Assembly: GCA_903813345.2 (NCBI GenBank)
Contig: CAIIXF020000007.1
Span: 20,135,564 to 20,199,563 of the forward strand
From: Owenia fusiformis
Taxonomy: Eukaryota > Annelida > Polychaeta > Sabellida > Oweniidae
Length of the DNA: 64,000 bases
Direction of reading: 5' to 3'
Shown here in pieces: positions 10,701 to 22,836 of this stretch. Below the pieces are notes generated by a model that saw only the letters and a program-made list of their open reading frames with translations, did no database searches and had not been told where the DNA came from. The translations under genes and the position numbers were made by a program. Every line of letters begins with the position of its first letter. The stretch's first letter is position 1.

Positions 10701-11828
10701 TGCAAGAAGGCCTTGATGTTCCGAGGTGCAATTTCGTAATTCGCTATAACTTTGTTTCCAATGAAATTGGATCTGTGCAAGGAAAAGGACGAGCTAGGCA
10801 CGTTGATAGCGTTTGCTACTTAATTGTACCAAAGGGATCCATAAATGAAGCGCGAGAGAGGGAGAATACACTAAAGGTTGAGCTGATGAAGGAAGCCTTA
10901 AAAGAGCTAGACAGAGAAAAGAGAGACATTTTAGAGGAGAAAATCAGAAACAAACAGGTTGGTCAAATACGTTTAAATGATTAGAAAGGACAAAGGCGTA
11001 AAAGAATTTTAAAGATAAGTTAAAAAAGAAACACAAGATGGCAGAACCAGTGAATTTTTTTAAAACAAATGTTGAAAGATGGCATTATAATACTAACTGA
11101 GAAAAACGAAGTATCAATCAAAGTGAAATCAATTTATCAGCAGATTTATGCACATGAGTATAGCCTCCAATTTGTTTTATAGAAAGAAAATTGGGATGAG
11201 TACCTTTTGAAACAACGAGAAAAGAGAACGAGGGTGTATGATATAACCCCTGATGCTGTTACGCTGTTTCACAAAGGGGAGTGTGGAGTAGAACTGTGTA
11301 AGGGAAGTGATATCATCAGGAAAGGAACTGATTATATTTGCATTGCTCCAAGTTTCATCAATGATAAAATTAAGGAAAGTCCAGTGTGGCGGCAGAACTT
11401 CAGATACGACTCGCTTATAGGTAAGCTATATAGTATTTCTGAAATTATGGCAAACATTTGCTTGAATAAGATTTGTGATGTTTACAGGTGAATTATAGTA
11501 AAATGAGAAAGCCAGAGGGAAGAGGGCGTTTGTAGTCTGAGATCAATGGGAAGCAGCAGAATGTCTGGATGTGCCCAAAAAGGCAAAATAAATTCATAAA
11601 TTTCCAAAAATAAATATTTTGTTTTGATGAATTATAGGAGCTATTGAGTGCAAGAAGTGTGGCAAAAAGCTTGGAAGTTTAAAGGAATACAAATTTGGAG
11701 GAAGGAGAAAGGGACATATACTAGCGAATAAAAGTGTTATGTATTCCGTAAATGGAAAGAAGACGCTTGAACACATAAAGCAATGGTCAAAGGTGGGATG
11801 GCAGATCCAGGAGGAACCACTCGATTAG
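7800..11828 (+). CDS. RIG-I-like helicase with N-terminal death-effector-like domain
   Basis: Six exons: 7800-8049, 8566-10284, 10374-10544, 10668-10957, 11183-11420, 11638-11828 (2859 nt, 952 residues). Residues 1-83 look like a death effector domain (FQKFLLRLSKEFSPENIQEI, ending RDIDRDDLAEKVKEYK), not a CARD. After a Ser/Asn/Glu-rich linker come helicase motifs: CPTGSGKT (309-316), DECHH from 414, LTAT (453-456), a helical insert, LILTRTKYSTQ near 658, GTDVVQEGLDVPRC from 721 and QGKGRARH (751-758). Exons 5-6 give the C-terminal RNA-binding domain with CKKC; in the first zinc pair one Cys appears replaced. RLRs sense viral double-stranded RNA in the cytosol; a DED would imply signalling through DED partners (inference). 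The intron after 10544 would be GC-AG (donor GCAGGT); other introns are GT-AG. AATAAA lies at 12244-12249. Confidence 0.85.
8080..8201. mobile_element. Tc1/mariner-like MITE in helicase intron 1
   Basis: A 122-bp element with near-perfect inverted ends: ACACTCCCCTCCATAAGTTT then GGCAAC at the left, and GTTGCCAAACTTATGGAGG then AGAGTGT at the right. 'CTCCATAAGTTTGGCAAC' resembles Tc1-type ends. TA dinucleotides lie next to both sides but not as a clean duplication. It has no coding capacity. Confidence 0.7.
11026..11060 (+). pseudogene. Ghost copy of the helicase start in intron 4
   Basis: AAACACAAGATGGCAGAACC followed by AGTGAATTTTTT repeats the sequence around the true initiation codon at 7800 (AAATACAAGATGGCAGAACC, AGTGATCTTCC). 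The match covers roughly 30 bases including ATG GCA GAA CCA GTG, then decays. It suggests that exon 1, or a whole neighbouring gene copy, was once duplicated or recombined into this intron. Confidence 0.5.
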
Positions 11829-14273
11829 TTGTAAAGCAAAAACTGCATTGTCTTTCACCTTAGAAATTTCTGGTTGACATTTGTCTGAGATTGCAATGTC
11901 TTAGAAATGGAATTTAGGTGATGAAAAACCACATATGACAACATTGAAAACGCCTGCTGGTACCCTTTGCAGTCATTCAACTTCACTTAAAAGAGAGCTT
12001 CGTCTTCAAGTAGTTGTCGTTTTTAAGTAGACTGCACGCAATGTAGCCCATTGGGGGATTTTGAATTGTATATGTGATATATAAGGTATATATAGATGGT
12101 GACACTGGTCAATATTAATATCATAATTATTTATTTATTGATTGTGCATGTATATAGCACCATCTTTCTATAAATTATTTAAATTAAACTGAATCACCGA
12201 ATTAAATTAAATTATGGATTGAATATGTGAATGAATGGCTTTAAATAAACATGACATGACTTTACAAATATATGCGTGCAGTTTTGTTTTACTTGACGTG
12301 AGGTTTGACGTGAAGTATTTTGATAACCCCAAACATGCTTCCAAAAATGTATATACTTATTTGTCGAAGGCCATTCTGGTAAAGAGTGGGATTAACCCCA
12401 GAGTTCAAAGATGACGTAGGCTTATAATGTAGGCCCAAATGCCCTAATAAGAAAAAAGTAGTTTTCAAAAATGAATGTAGTCCCAACACAATTGTGATCA
12501 TGACGAGCCAGTAAGCTAGTATGTAGGCACAGTTGTCATCTTATTGCAATTTCTTCTGAAAATGCGTTTACTTAGGTTATCTGAAGGAAAATTTCGAATC
12601 AAGTGGCGTATTAAAATTGCCTTCATTTTTGTGAATTTCAATTTCTGTCGGCAGAGAGAGAGGGGGTAGTGTCACAATTGACCAATTATTTCAAAAAGTA
12701 GATGTTTGGCCCCTATTGAGTTTAGTGTAAAAATGTAGCTTAGACATAGCTTTAGAACCTCAGATAGGCCAGTGAGGCCACATAAAAAGTCAGGCGTTTG
12801 CCTTTTGCCCATTGACTAGTATGGTGACGTGAATTAGGGCAGTTTGGCCGTAAATCTGTATTGAGATGACCAACGTCTCTGATCGGTCAAAATCGACAAA
12901 CAAAAATGGCGGATTCAAAATTTTCTAATAACGTTTCGAATAGAATTATGTAAATTTCTGGCGTGTTGACCAATATCATAGCTTGTTATTTCACATCAAG
13001 ATAAAGAAAAATGTAAGTAATATGCTTAAATCGATTAAAACATCACACCGACGCGTTATTTTCGAAAACAAACTGGTGAGAATTTGCGCAAACGAAGGTG
13101 GTACGCAAGAGAGACGTAACATGTCAGTCATCGCTAAAGCTCTGGGGCTTTCCCTCCTCTTATTCTGGTATTAGAATTCTCCATCATAGCATTAAATAGA
13201 TGTCACCTCTACATATAAAATGAGTGAATGAGATTCGTAACGTCAATTCTTTTCCTCGAAGTTTACCCTTTGTCTAACTTTTAGATAATATTACAACAAT
13301 ATCAGTAAATAAACAAGTTAAGTAGCATCTTTGATTTGCCACATGTATTTTCGAGCCTCCTTTGACACATTACAGATTAAAACAATTTAAGAGTTGTAAG
13401 GTCATCAAATGACGATTAGGCTCGAGTAACTATCTGAAAGATCGTCGCAATGTCACTTTTGTCCACTGGCTTCTCCGTCAATTTGATTTTCAAAACGTTC
13501 TGCCTACGTTTCACGAAAATGAGATGGGTTTCGGATATTTCAGTTGAATCTTCAACTGTTTTTAATAGAAACCATTTTTGAGATATTAATTTTTGAAGGG
13601 TTCAGAGCCCATTGAGGTGTGTACTGGAGTATAAGAAATTACTCCTAACATTTTATACTTAGCTTTCTGCACTTTGCTGGCACACTTTATGCTTTGAATT
13701 GTGTGCCTTCTATCTTCATCCCATCGATCGTTCCTGATCATAATAGATACAAGTATAGAAATTAATTATTATTTAATATAAAATTTAAAAAAAACAATGC
13801 TTAAAAGGGCAATTTTTTGTATATAAAATGGAAATAAAATACATTCATAATGACAAAGTTGCACTTCACTTTGGTACAATAGCATTAGGCGTATATTTCC
13901 AAATCACTTACCATATACGATTAATAGAAAATATGCCCAAAATTTTGAATAAACTAAAAATTACAAAAGTTATATCCATTATTTCTCATTCAAATCATTT
14001 TGATATTAATAAAAGCCATCTTGAAAATGGTAGATGATAAAGTATAGTGTTCAGCATTTAGTTTCCACTCAGCAGAATATTGTGCAATACTGTTCGCTTA
14101 CCGTTCAACATTTCATATATTTTCAAATTGTACTAAGATGTTCGTATTTATTTTTCACTACACATTTGACACACTACACATGCCATCCATTATATCAGTA
14201 TTTTGTATACAAAATGAAACACGACGATACGATCGCATTGACGATACGATACGACATACCGAAATATACTACA

Positions 14274-14520
14274 CAGGCATTGGCGTAGTCAGTGCGATCG
14301 CACCCCCCCCCCATAACCAAAATAACCTAAAAACATGAAAATACGAAGAAAGGAGCTTTAAAAATGCTTTTATCTGAAGTTTAAGGAAGTTGCATAAATC
14401 TTTGTAAAATAAAATAAATCTTATTTTTTTGGCTTGTTTATGCAACAATCGCACCCCGGACTGAAACCCGAACTGTTTTGGCGATCGCAGCCCCCTGACT
14501 GAAAGCTGGCTACGCCCCTG
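14274..14520. mobile_element. hAT-like non-autonomous element
   Basis: The left end reads CAGGCATTGGCGTAGTCAG and the right end CTGGCTACGCCCCTG, inverted with respect to each other; GCGATCGCA words lie inside both ends and a C10 tract near the left end. 'CAGGGGCGTAGCCAG' is a typical end of hAT-type elements in animals. Related sequences occur at 20486-20686 and 33838-33918. No 8-bp duplication was clear. Confidence 0.5.
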
Positions 14521-16865
14521 ACAGGGTACTAATGATCGACCAACAAGAAACGCACACTTAATACGGGCACATGGTAGTGTAAACTCTGAGGCCCACAGGC
14601 TCTTAGTCATCAGATGAAGCTCTTTTCTAAAGACGCGAAATCAAACTATTGAATGGTAGGAGATGGGGTCAGTTTTTGATGAACACTTAACGCCACTTCT
14701 TAAAGTTCACAGACTATAGGATAATTGCTTAAATTGGAAATATATATATGCATTCTTTCACAAGTGTATTAAATATGATGATTCAAAAGCTCTTCAAATC
14801 AATGGTAGATAAATGTTATCAATTAAAATGAACACGCTTACAATAACTAGCACTTAGACAAAAATGAATTAATATTAAAATCTAATAAATTTATATTAAA
14901 AGTCTGAGCATTGTTATAAAAGACTAAAATTTAATGAACAAGACGGTTGCTTATTGTCTCATATTAATGTAAAAAGTTCAATTCTGGAAAAATATCTATC
15001 TGGTTGTAGCATCGAAAAGCGTACAAAAGAATGACTATTAGTAGTTGCTCTAATTTATACGCTACAAATCAATATGTAAGCAGAACTCCGAGTTTAAAAA
15101 GTTCAGACCAGTGATAACCTAAATTACCTAAAATGAATATATAAAATACAATTGGAAATATTTTTATTCACACTTGTAGAACGATATTTAGTTATCTTTG
15201 CGTGTGGCTGTATTGTGTTTTCCTAATTACCTTTCTGTTTCTATTTTACTACTTAAAGGTGTAAAGGTAAATCAGAGGCTTACATTTATTTTCCTCTTGA
15301 CGTTTCTAGATGTTTATTTCTTAAGTTTATGCTATGTAAATTTGGAAATGCATGTCTGTCGCGTGGCTGTCGCACAAGAAGTACTTTTAAATGCAACACG
15401 TGTTTACAGAACAGTACTAAAAGTAGAGATGAATTCTTTAATACCGATCGAATATTGAGAGTAAAACAATAAAAAAGGAATCGGTCGGCAAAATGTTTTG
15501 CTAACGGGACAAGCTGTTGCTAACTCCAATTAAAAACATGGTAGAATCTGGTAGTGATTGATTTTTCAACACACATCGATTTTAAGATTAACATTTTGAT
15601 AATACAACAGATAATTTAAAATGACTAATGGATGAGCTATACACCGTGTGTTAAATATCATTCTCCTGATAACCCAACGTTTTCAAAAAAGTAAATCAAA
15701 GTAAAACAACAAAAAGAGATGAGACACATTAGGCAGATGCATAAAATCTAATCTGCCAAAATGGTACCAATTAAACAGTGTTTCTAAGAGGAGCTATCGG
15801 GTTCCTAAATAATGTTGCCATGTCAATAAACGAAAACATAAAACATATAATCAATTCCTGCATCTGAGTAATTTACCTGAAATGATATAGCACTACATTT
15901 TAAGAACTTTTTAAAATTACATTTTAATCTGTTATTTTGGTTGTCATTTTCCTTGTATTTTATTCATACAAGAAAGCAAACAATATAAAAAGCATCATAG
16001 AATTTTTCGAGTATTAGCTTTCCCAGAGGTTTACATTTAGGTGCATATACATCACCATATTTATAACGCAAATGTATGATACTTATGATGAAAGACTGTG
16101 ACTATAATCTGGAGATTAAACACTACAAGTGTGCCATGCTTGTTTGGAACGACGTTGTGAGTCAATAAAGGACACTCGAGACAAATTCCCCCGTAGTTTT
16201 AGCACATCCTTGTGTCGATCTTGAGCAGCACAAGGAAATAGGGGATTTAAAAAACTGCATAATTAGAAACGCAAAATAATTATTGAGTCGAATGGTGTAT
16301 TTATTTAAGAGAGATACTTAAGTGGAGTTAAAAGATTATCAGGTCGTGTGATATTTAAAAGGAGATCACATGAGAAATTTATGGAATTATACTATTGTCT
16401 TTGTTTTCGTTTAAATATACCCACCCTTATAAATGTTCGTTTTTGTTGATTTAGACCAAAATTAATTGATCCCGCAAGTTTATTTTTTAATGCGAATATA
16501 GTGAACGTGTTCCTTTAATTACAATGGTACTTTTGAGTAGTAATCAAATATTGTCCTACCAGGGAAATGTTATTCAACAATCTGATTAGCGATTACACCA
16601 TACGTTAATTAATTATCCATTGAAATGTTGTGATTAAATAAGATCGAGAAGTATATGGGTAGAACATCATTAGTGCATTGTTTATATTTAATAAATGTCA
16701 CACCTTTATTAATATGATTTGATTCAGGGCGTTCACCTATAATAATATTTTCTCAAGCAGTGAGTTACTACGTATTTTTTATTTATCCTATACTTAGTAG
16801 TGTTATAGGTAAATAACATATGGGAATATAATCGATATCTGAGCGGAGCGGGATATATATATATA

Positions 16866-17362
16866 TGTATCTCATACTTGAGTGGGTTTGGGGTAGATAT
16901 CACCCGGGAATATATATCGTATCTGAGGAGCGGGCAGGATATATTGTATATGTCCCGCTCCAGGCCAAATGCGGGGAGATATAATATATCCATCCCGCTC
17001 CCAGGAATTTTTCAAAAGTTTAAAAAAGTTTAGATATCAAAAGTTTTAATTTTAAAATTTAATTTTTTAAAGTTTAAATGTTACAATTTCATTGTATTGA
17101 ACAAAAAGAATATTACGAAAATGTTAAATATAATTATCTTGTCATTTGAAAAAGGTGGAAAAGGTTATATCTACCCTAAACCCACTCACGTATGAGATAC
17201 ACCAGTTATGCACGGTCGGTTTGGATACATGGAATATCCCTTGGGATATACAATACATCTTCCCTCGGTCTCTTCGGTCCCTCGGGAAGATATATTTTAT
17301 ATCCCTCGGGATATTCCCTGTATCTAAAACCTCCCAGTGCATAACCCCTATATATATCACCC
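16866..17362. repeat. Dispersed palindromic repeat, copy 1
   Basis: About 500 bp, closely matching 62222-62713 in order and orientation. It carries internal inverted pairs: ATACTTGAGTGGGTTTGGGG (16874-16893) against CCTAAACCCACTCACGTAT (17174-17192), and GGATATA/TATATCC words around CCCTCGGTCTCTTCGG. No protein is encoded. Conservation over the full length in two distant places suggests a mobile foldback element. Confidence 0.7.
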
Positions 17363-17627
17363 GCTCATCAGCAATACCCGGGAATTTCGTCCGTTGCTTT
17401 TTGGCACTATTGGAGAGATATTATTTTCAGATACTGTTAAATATGAAAAGCAGTTGAATTTTTAAAAAAATGTTAAGAACTTCAAATTGAGATAAAATAT
17501 TCATCTTTTGATTGTTATTATCATATGCATACATTAGGGTTCTATAACATTCTATGCATATACTTAATCCTCATAATCTACTAAGTAAAGGATAAATTAG
17601 TTATTAAATGCTTGATTTTTGATACAT

Positions 17628-17748
17628 GATATTTCCCTCGGTAAATACAATATATCAACCCTCGGTCCCTACGGTTCCTCGGGTAGATATATTATATTTC
17701 CCTCAGATAAACCCTGTATCAAAAACCTCTCATTAAATAACCTCTCCA
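17628..17748. repeat. Dispersed palindromic repeat, partial copy
   Basis: It holds ATTTCCCTCGGTAAATAC, CCCTCGGTCCCTACGGTTCC and AAACCCTGTATCAAAAACCT, which match the right third of the repeat at 16866-17362 and 62222-62713. It lies only 270 bp after copy 1 and may be a truncated tandem neighbour. Confidence 0.6.
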
Positions 17749-19076
17749 TATATTTTATATGCATGCTTTATATCACAATACTCACTTGATGATATACAGA
17801 AATGCCAATAAATTGATGTATCATTCAGTCAATGTTGAGCAATATTAGCACTGCTATACTGATTGGAGGAACTGTATTCCTCGAATACCGTCCCTGAACG
17901 TACCTTTTGCATTCGTTCGACTACGCTTCTTAAAAGAGAGCTTCGTAGTTTATCAATAGACTCTGCGCGCAGGGTACCCTGAACCGTGAGTCTTGTTCTT
18001 CTACTCGTATATATAAATGTTATATTTAATCACTCCAATGATGAATTGGGAAATAAAAGATACATACATGACTTGACATGATATGACATGACAGTATAAA
18101 AGTTCACTACTTTGTTGTAAAATATGTGAGCACAAGTACTTAGTGCTCATTAGGGAAAACTAAAAACATAACCAGACACAAGAAAAACGACCCACCAATA
18201 TCCCAAACTATGATTTAACGTACAAGAAACGAAGTCTAGCTTCCCATCTTTCCATATTTCATGATCCATTATCGGAATCCAGAAAAGTACAAAAATGTGG
18301 AATATATAATTCTTACTGAAATTAACAAAAGAAAAGAACAAACAGACAAATGGAATAAAAATATTTCCTATTTCCTGCACATCAAAAATAAATGTATTCA
18401 AGACAAATTAATATGCTTTAAATGTTCAAATGTTACAGCTACCCCTAGCTCATGTAGCTAAGTTTATGAAATGATTTGAAATTAGCTGCCAATTTTATTA
18501 TAAGATTCATCTTCTTGCTATACGTCAACAATATTCCACGATTTGTTTCACTAGGTTATAATTTAGCAATAATGGCTAGAAGTTGCAGATTTTTGTGCGT
18601 TGGATCGTCGTCTCTATTTTAGTTTATTTCTGATAGTACTTTTCTGACTAAGATGTTTCGTTTTTTACTTGATTTTGTGTTATATTTCAACAAATGAAAA
18701 ATGACGATTACATACACATGCATTATTTTGCTTCCTCTTTCGTATGCATTCTCGAGCTACCTATTCTATTTTGACTATAGAGTTCCTCGATCCAGAAATG
18801 TTGCATTCATTCTTGTGGAAGGAGCATGTCGATTGAAATCGCGATTGCATTATTCTAATCATGGCTTATCTGAAAGCATTTAAATTACAGGTATATTAAC
18901 TTATTATTCTTTCAGCTAATATTAAACACTTTGAGGAATATTTTAAATCTTTAAATCATCTTTTATCTATAAAATTAATTAATTAAGAGTTATTGTTTTG
19001 TGGGATAGTTTCAGGCATATTAAGATTACGTTTCATAAAAAACATACTGGTATCTGAAAGTTTATACACGGAATAT

Positions 19077-20179
19077 ACGAGGGTCATTCAACAAAACAAC
19101 CTACAAATGCTCTCATTTTCATGTTTATCGAGGAATCAAATTTCGAAAGGATCTGTCATCCCAAGTGTCACTATAAATAAGGTATATATTCAATGTAAGA
19201 ATATGTGGAACATTCTTATTAATTAATGAAGGTTATGGTGTTATCTCACTGACTGTTATCTCCATACTCCAGGGAAAATAAAAATAAAAAACAAAATTAT
19301 GGAAGTTTGACTAACTATCAAAAGTCAAAGGTTAGGGCCACAATTGTTTAACAACATTCTTTATCATATTTTCATATTTTAGGTCTTATAAATGATGATT
19401 TTGCACACAAGAATGTTTGTTTTCAGAAATGTACTGACTTGACCTTTTACAGGGTCACGATGACCTCAATAATACATGGATGCACCTGAACACTATGCCA
19501 TAATTTAACTTCTTACTATAAATACCATATTACATGTCAAGGGATATGGATCTGGGATGAAGGTGATGTGTGTGTTGTTAAAAAAACTGACCCAATATGT
19601 TAAGTTTATTCATTCTTAAAGTTGCATTGGGTTTCATATATAACGATGAGAGTACCCAGAGCAGTATTTTAGTCTAAATCTATGTCAATGCCAATAGCCA
19701 TTGTTTTCTGATAGAAAACAGCTAGAAATACAGATTTGTTTCAAATCTCTTTCAATGTCTACAGCAATTTATTCTATTTTGTCTTGAAGCATTGGTGGAG
19801 GATATTAAAAGATCTAGAGTGAACCATTGGTCTAGTAGAACGTTATATAAAAATGATCTTAGGTATTGAAAGAGAGTGGTTATAGTTAAAGTCTCCAACT
19901 TTTTTCTGGACGATGTTTGGCGTCTGTAACAATTTGTGTTCTGTGGTGTTCAATTGAATACTGTAACTTTACAAGTACAAAATTACAAAAGTTACAAAAT
20001 TTATTATATTTTGCCGACATTTCAACATGCAAACTGTCCTTAATGTCGAAAAATCGAGTTGATTCCACATAAACACATCCTTGGTCCAATTGTATTTCAC
20101 TTCACATATTAGTACATGGCAGTGAAGGCCGATCTCGAAGGAGTCAAAAACACCCTAATATTTATTGAACGACCCTCAT
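19077..20179. mobile_element. Mariner-like element remnant
   Basis: The left end reads ACGAGGGTCATTCAACAAAA and the right end, reverse-complemented, ATGAGGGTCGTTCAATAAAT. Such GAGGGTC-TTCAA ends are typical of mariner-type elements, and TA lies at the left border. At 1.1 kb it is near the size of a full mariner element, but I recognise no transposase frame, so it is either heavily decayed or a non-autonomous derivative. Confidence 0.5.
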
Positions 20180-20485
20180 GATGTATGTGTTAATATATTA
20201 AAATTATGAAAATAAAAACAAAAACTTTATCATAGTTTCAGACACGATTACAATCTCAAATAAATAGGGGACAATTACTGAAAAAAGCATGATACTAACA
20301 TAGAACATAAGAAACATCTTAAAAACAACCCTATATAAAAAATAAAATAGCCAACTAAAAAGAAAAAAGTCATGAGAAATTGTCATAACTTTTCTAACTC
20401 CTTCAGTTCTTGTCATGCCTAAAATTTTGAAGCAATGGATGTCAATATGAATTTCAGTTCTATTAAATTTTGACACTTTTGCATC

Positions 20486-20686
20486 ATGCATTGGAGTAGC
20501 CAAGGGAGGTGCAATGGGTGTAGGCACCCCCCCCCCCGCCGCCACAAAAAAGGAAAAAGTAATTTTGTAAAATTTGTTGAAAAGGTATACTGGAAAAGGT
20601 AGATTGAAATGCGTAGAATGCTTCGCTCGCAGTAATGCAAACCCAAAAAATCGCACTCCCCTTTACAATTGCTGGCTGCGCCCCTG
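20486..20686. mobile_element. hAT-like element, second copy
   Basis: It has CATTGGAGTAGCCAAGGGAG at the left, a C11 tract, CTTCGCTCGCAGTAATGCAA in the middle and TGCTGGCTGCGCCCCTG at the right. The outer ends are imperfect inverted repeats and match the copy at 14274-14520; the central block matches 33838-33918. Short open frames crossing it are not genes. Confidence 0.5.
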
Positions 20687-20689
20687 TCA

Positions 20690-22560
20690 TACATGGACCT
20701 TGAACTACCTCCATATTTGGTGAGATATCTCAACCCCTTTCTTAGATATTACATTTGGGATCGTAAAAATGTACGGACGTGATGATATACTCACTGAACA
20801 GATTGTCTCTAACGTATAAACAACATACAAAGTTAAAAATCTTTGCAACACGGCTTTAATTCATATGAATCAAACTGTATTAATAACAAGTCAATTAACA
20901 CTGAGTCATGCTATGATTATATGAAATCCAAAATTTAAAAGTGAATTATTGTCACATTGCTCAAATGCATGGGGTAGTTTTGAGCATCTTTTGAAAGGCT
21001 ACATGTCTGGCAATTTTTAACTAGCCCTATAACTTACTTTCAAAACGTGGCAAATAGACATGTTGGATCCCGGGAGATGGATAAGATGGCTACATATTGT
21101 CAGGTATTCGACTTTTGAACATGTTGAATCGATTGCATTGAATTTTTATTTTCTTATATTTTTAGTCTTAGAACTTCATTAGCCTTCTATTGTATCGTAA
21201 AAAGGACATTGAGATGGTTATTATTGTATTGAATTGATGAAAGGCTGAAGATATTTGCTATGATGTTAATTCATTTCACATTATTTTTTCATTAAAATGT
21301 TATTACAATGATGGGCTTTTAGACTTTCACCTGTTTTTCTTTTAAAGGGTTCTTCATATGGTTTTGATTGATTATAAGTAGGGGTTTTCTCTTAAACTTT
21401 TGTGTTTTCTTAAGCTGCAGCTTTTGTGTTTTCTAATTTCTTTTATATTTTAAGTGTATTTTATTGGCACTTTTGTTGAATGAACCATCTCAATAACCTC
21501 AAAACGTATTATTAATTAAAGAAACGCAAGAAAATGGAATACTTACAAGCACTGCCCGTCACAAACATTCAAGGAAAAGGCCACTACCCCCGGGCCCTAC
21601 CCCCGCAAATGTTTAGTGAGGATTTTATGTGATGTTAAACTTATTAGACTAGGATGATTCCACATACTATAATATCATTTATTTCAATAAATATATCAAG
21701 GCATTAACATGCAAAATGTCACCTCCTGACATTTATTACAGACGGCGATCTCCAAACGCTGAATACCGTCCACAAAAATTGGGAGACTTTAATAACAATA
21801 TAGCACCACTTGAAGTGGTGACATAAAAATACTTCAATATTTTCCAGGATTGTGGCAAGTCCTCCACTAGCTAATAAAGGACTTTTTATTTGATGACACC
21901 ATGATATCTTGTATCATGAATGGACAAATTAAGGGTTTCACCAAATAAATCCTTGCACTACTAATTGTTATTTAGGCCAAATGAAAGTGAAAGTTTAATG
22001 AATGAAGAACACAGCTACAATTTCCTTTTTATTAGGTATCATCTTCATATATAATGAATAATATTATTAAACAGCCAGCATAGCTTCGCTTATATGACGA
22101 ATTTCAATTCAGAACTGACCGTTGGTTCCGCACCGCACGCACATGATATTCACACCTAGCCTTTCTGAACTCATAGTCTGCGCAGTCGGTTTTAACTTCA
22201 GACACAATTACTAACCCAATTGGGTCACTTTTTATATCTCGAATAAAGTGTTTTAAGTAGGTATTTTTTATAGGATTTGCCAAATATATCATAAAATAAC
22301 ATTTTCTCAATTTCCAGCACATCTTTATTTTATATTAACCGGTAAAATGTATTTTACAAATATCATAAAATTGCTCTCTTTGGTTTTAGCATGTGCGTAA
22401 AACGCCGAGGATACAAAAAGATTTACTTAAGCTGCTATGAAACGTGCAATTCAACCTATGCTTGATGAACAGAATTGTCAATAGGCCGTCTTTGTTGATC
22501 TACGTCATTAAATCTTGTTCTCATTCACCCTTGAGAAAATAAAAAGACAAACACGCGTAC
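20690..22560. other. Gene-free stretch downstream of the bHLH gene
   Basis: AT-rich, no gene recognised. Holds one dispersed repeat copy (21738-21828). The end near 22584 carries TTTTATT, a minus-strand AATAAAA, which probably serves the bHLH gene about 250 bp further right. Confidence 0.45.
21738..21828. repeat. Dispersed repeat ending in a GTGGTGACATAAAAA hairpin
   Basis: The order TTACAGACGGCGATC..., AATTGGGAGACT, AACAATA, then the small palindrome CACCACTTGAAGTGGTG followed by ACATAAAAAT recurs at 60897-60990 and, more diverged, at 37547-37664. The fixed 3' end, a hairpin followed by ACATAAAAAT, suggests one mobile family. Confidence 0.6.
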
Positions 22561-22836
22561 TTTCTCTTGAGCATCATATATACATTTTATTATGCAGATT
22601 GGAAGACAATTTGGCAATAAACATAAATACATATAACTAATATATGATATTACTCATGAATCTTATTTTAAATTCACGCAATGGAAACAATTTATACATA
22701 ACATATTCATATTGCACGTTCGGCACGCTGCATTTAAATACTGCATTAAACAAAGTTTAAATAAAAAATATAGACCCGGTCAATGTCATCAAATGTTCAC
22801 AGACCCTATAGTTCACAGATCTAAGCTGTTTTTGAC

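Larger units (their letters stand above)
12250..19070. other. Gene-free stretch with dispersed repeats
   Basis: No gene supported over about 6.8 kb. It contains a hAT-like element (14274-14520) and two copies of the CCCTCGGTCCC palindromic repeat (16866-17362, 17628-17748). A block at 17885-18095 (AAAAGAGAGCTTCGT, then ATGACATGAC at the end) has a related block just after the helicase stop (11945-12262, same words in the same order), so the helicase 3' UTR may include a repeat. All open frames here are short and unsupported. Confidence 0.45.

Noticed and set aside
20204-20733. Overlapping minus-strand frames of 76-150 codons
   Set aside because: They cross the hAT-like element with its C11 tract and AT-rich DNA; hydrophobic content reflects T-rich composition.
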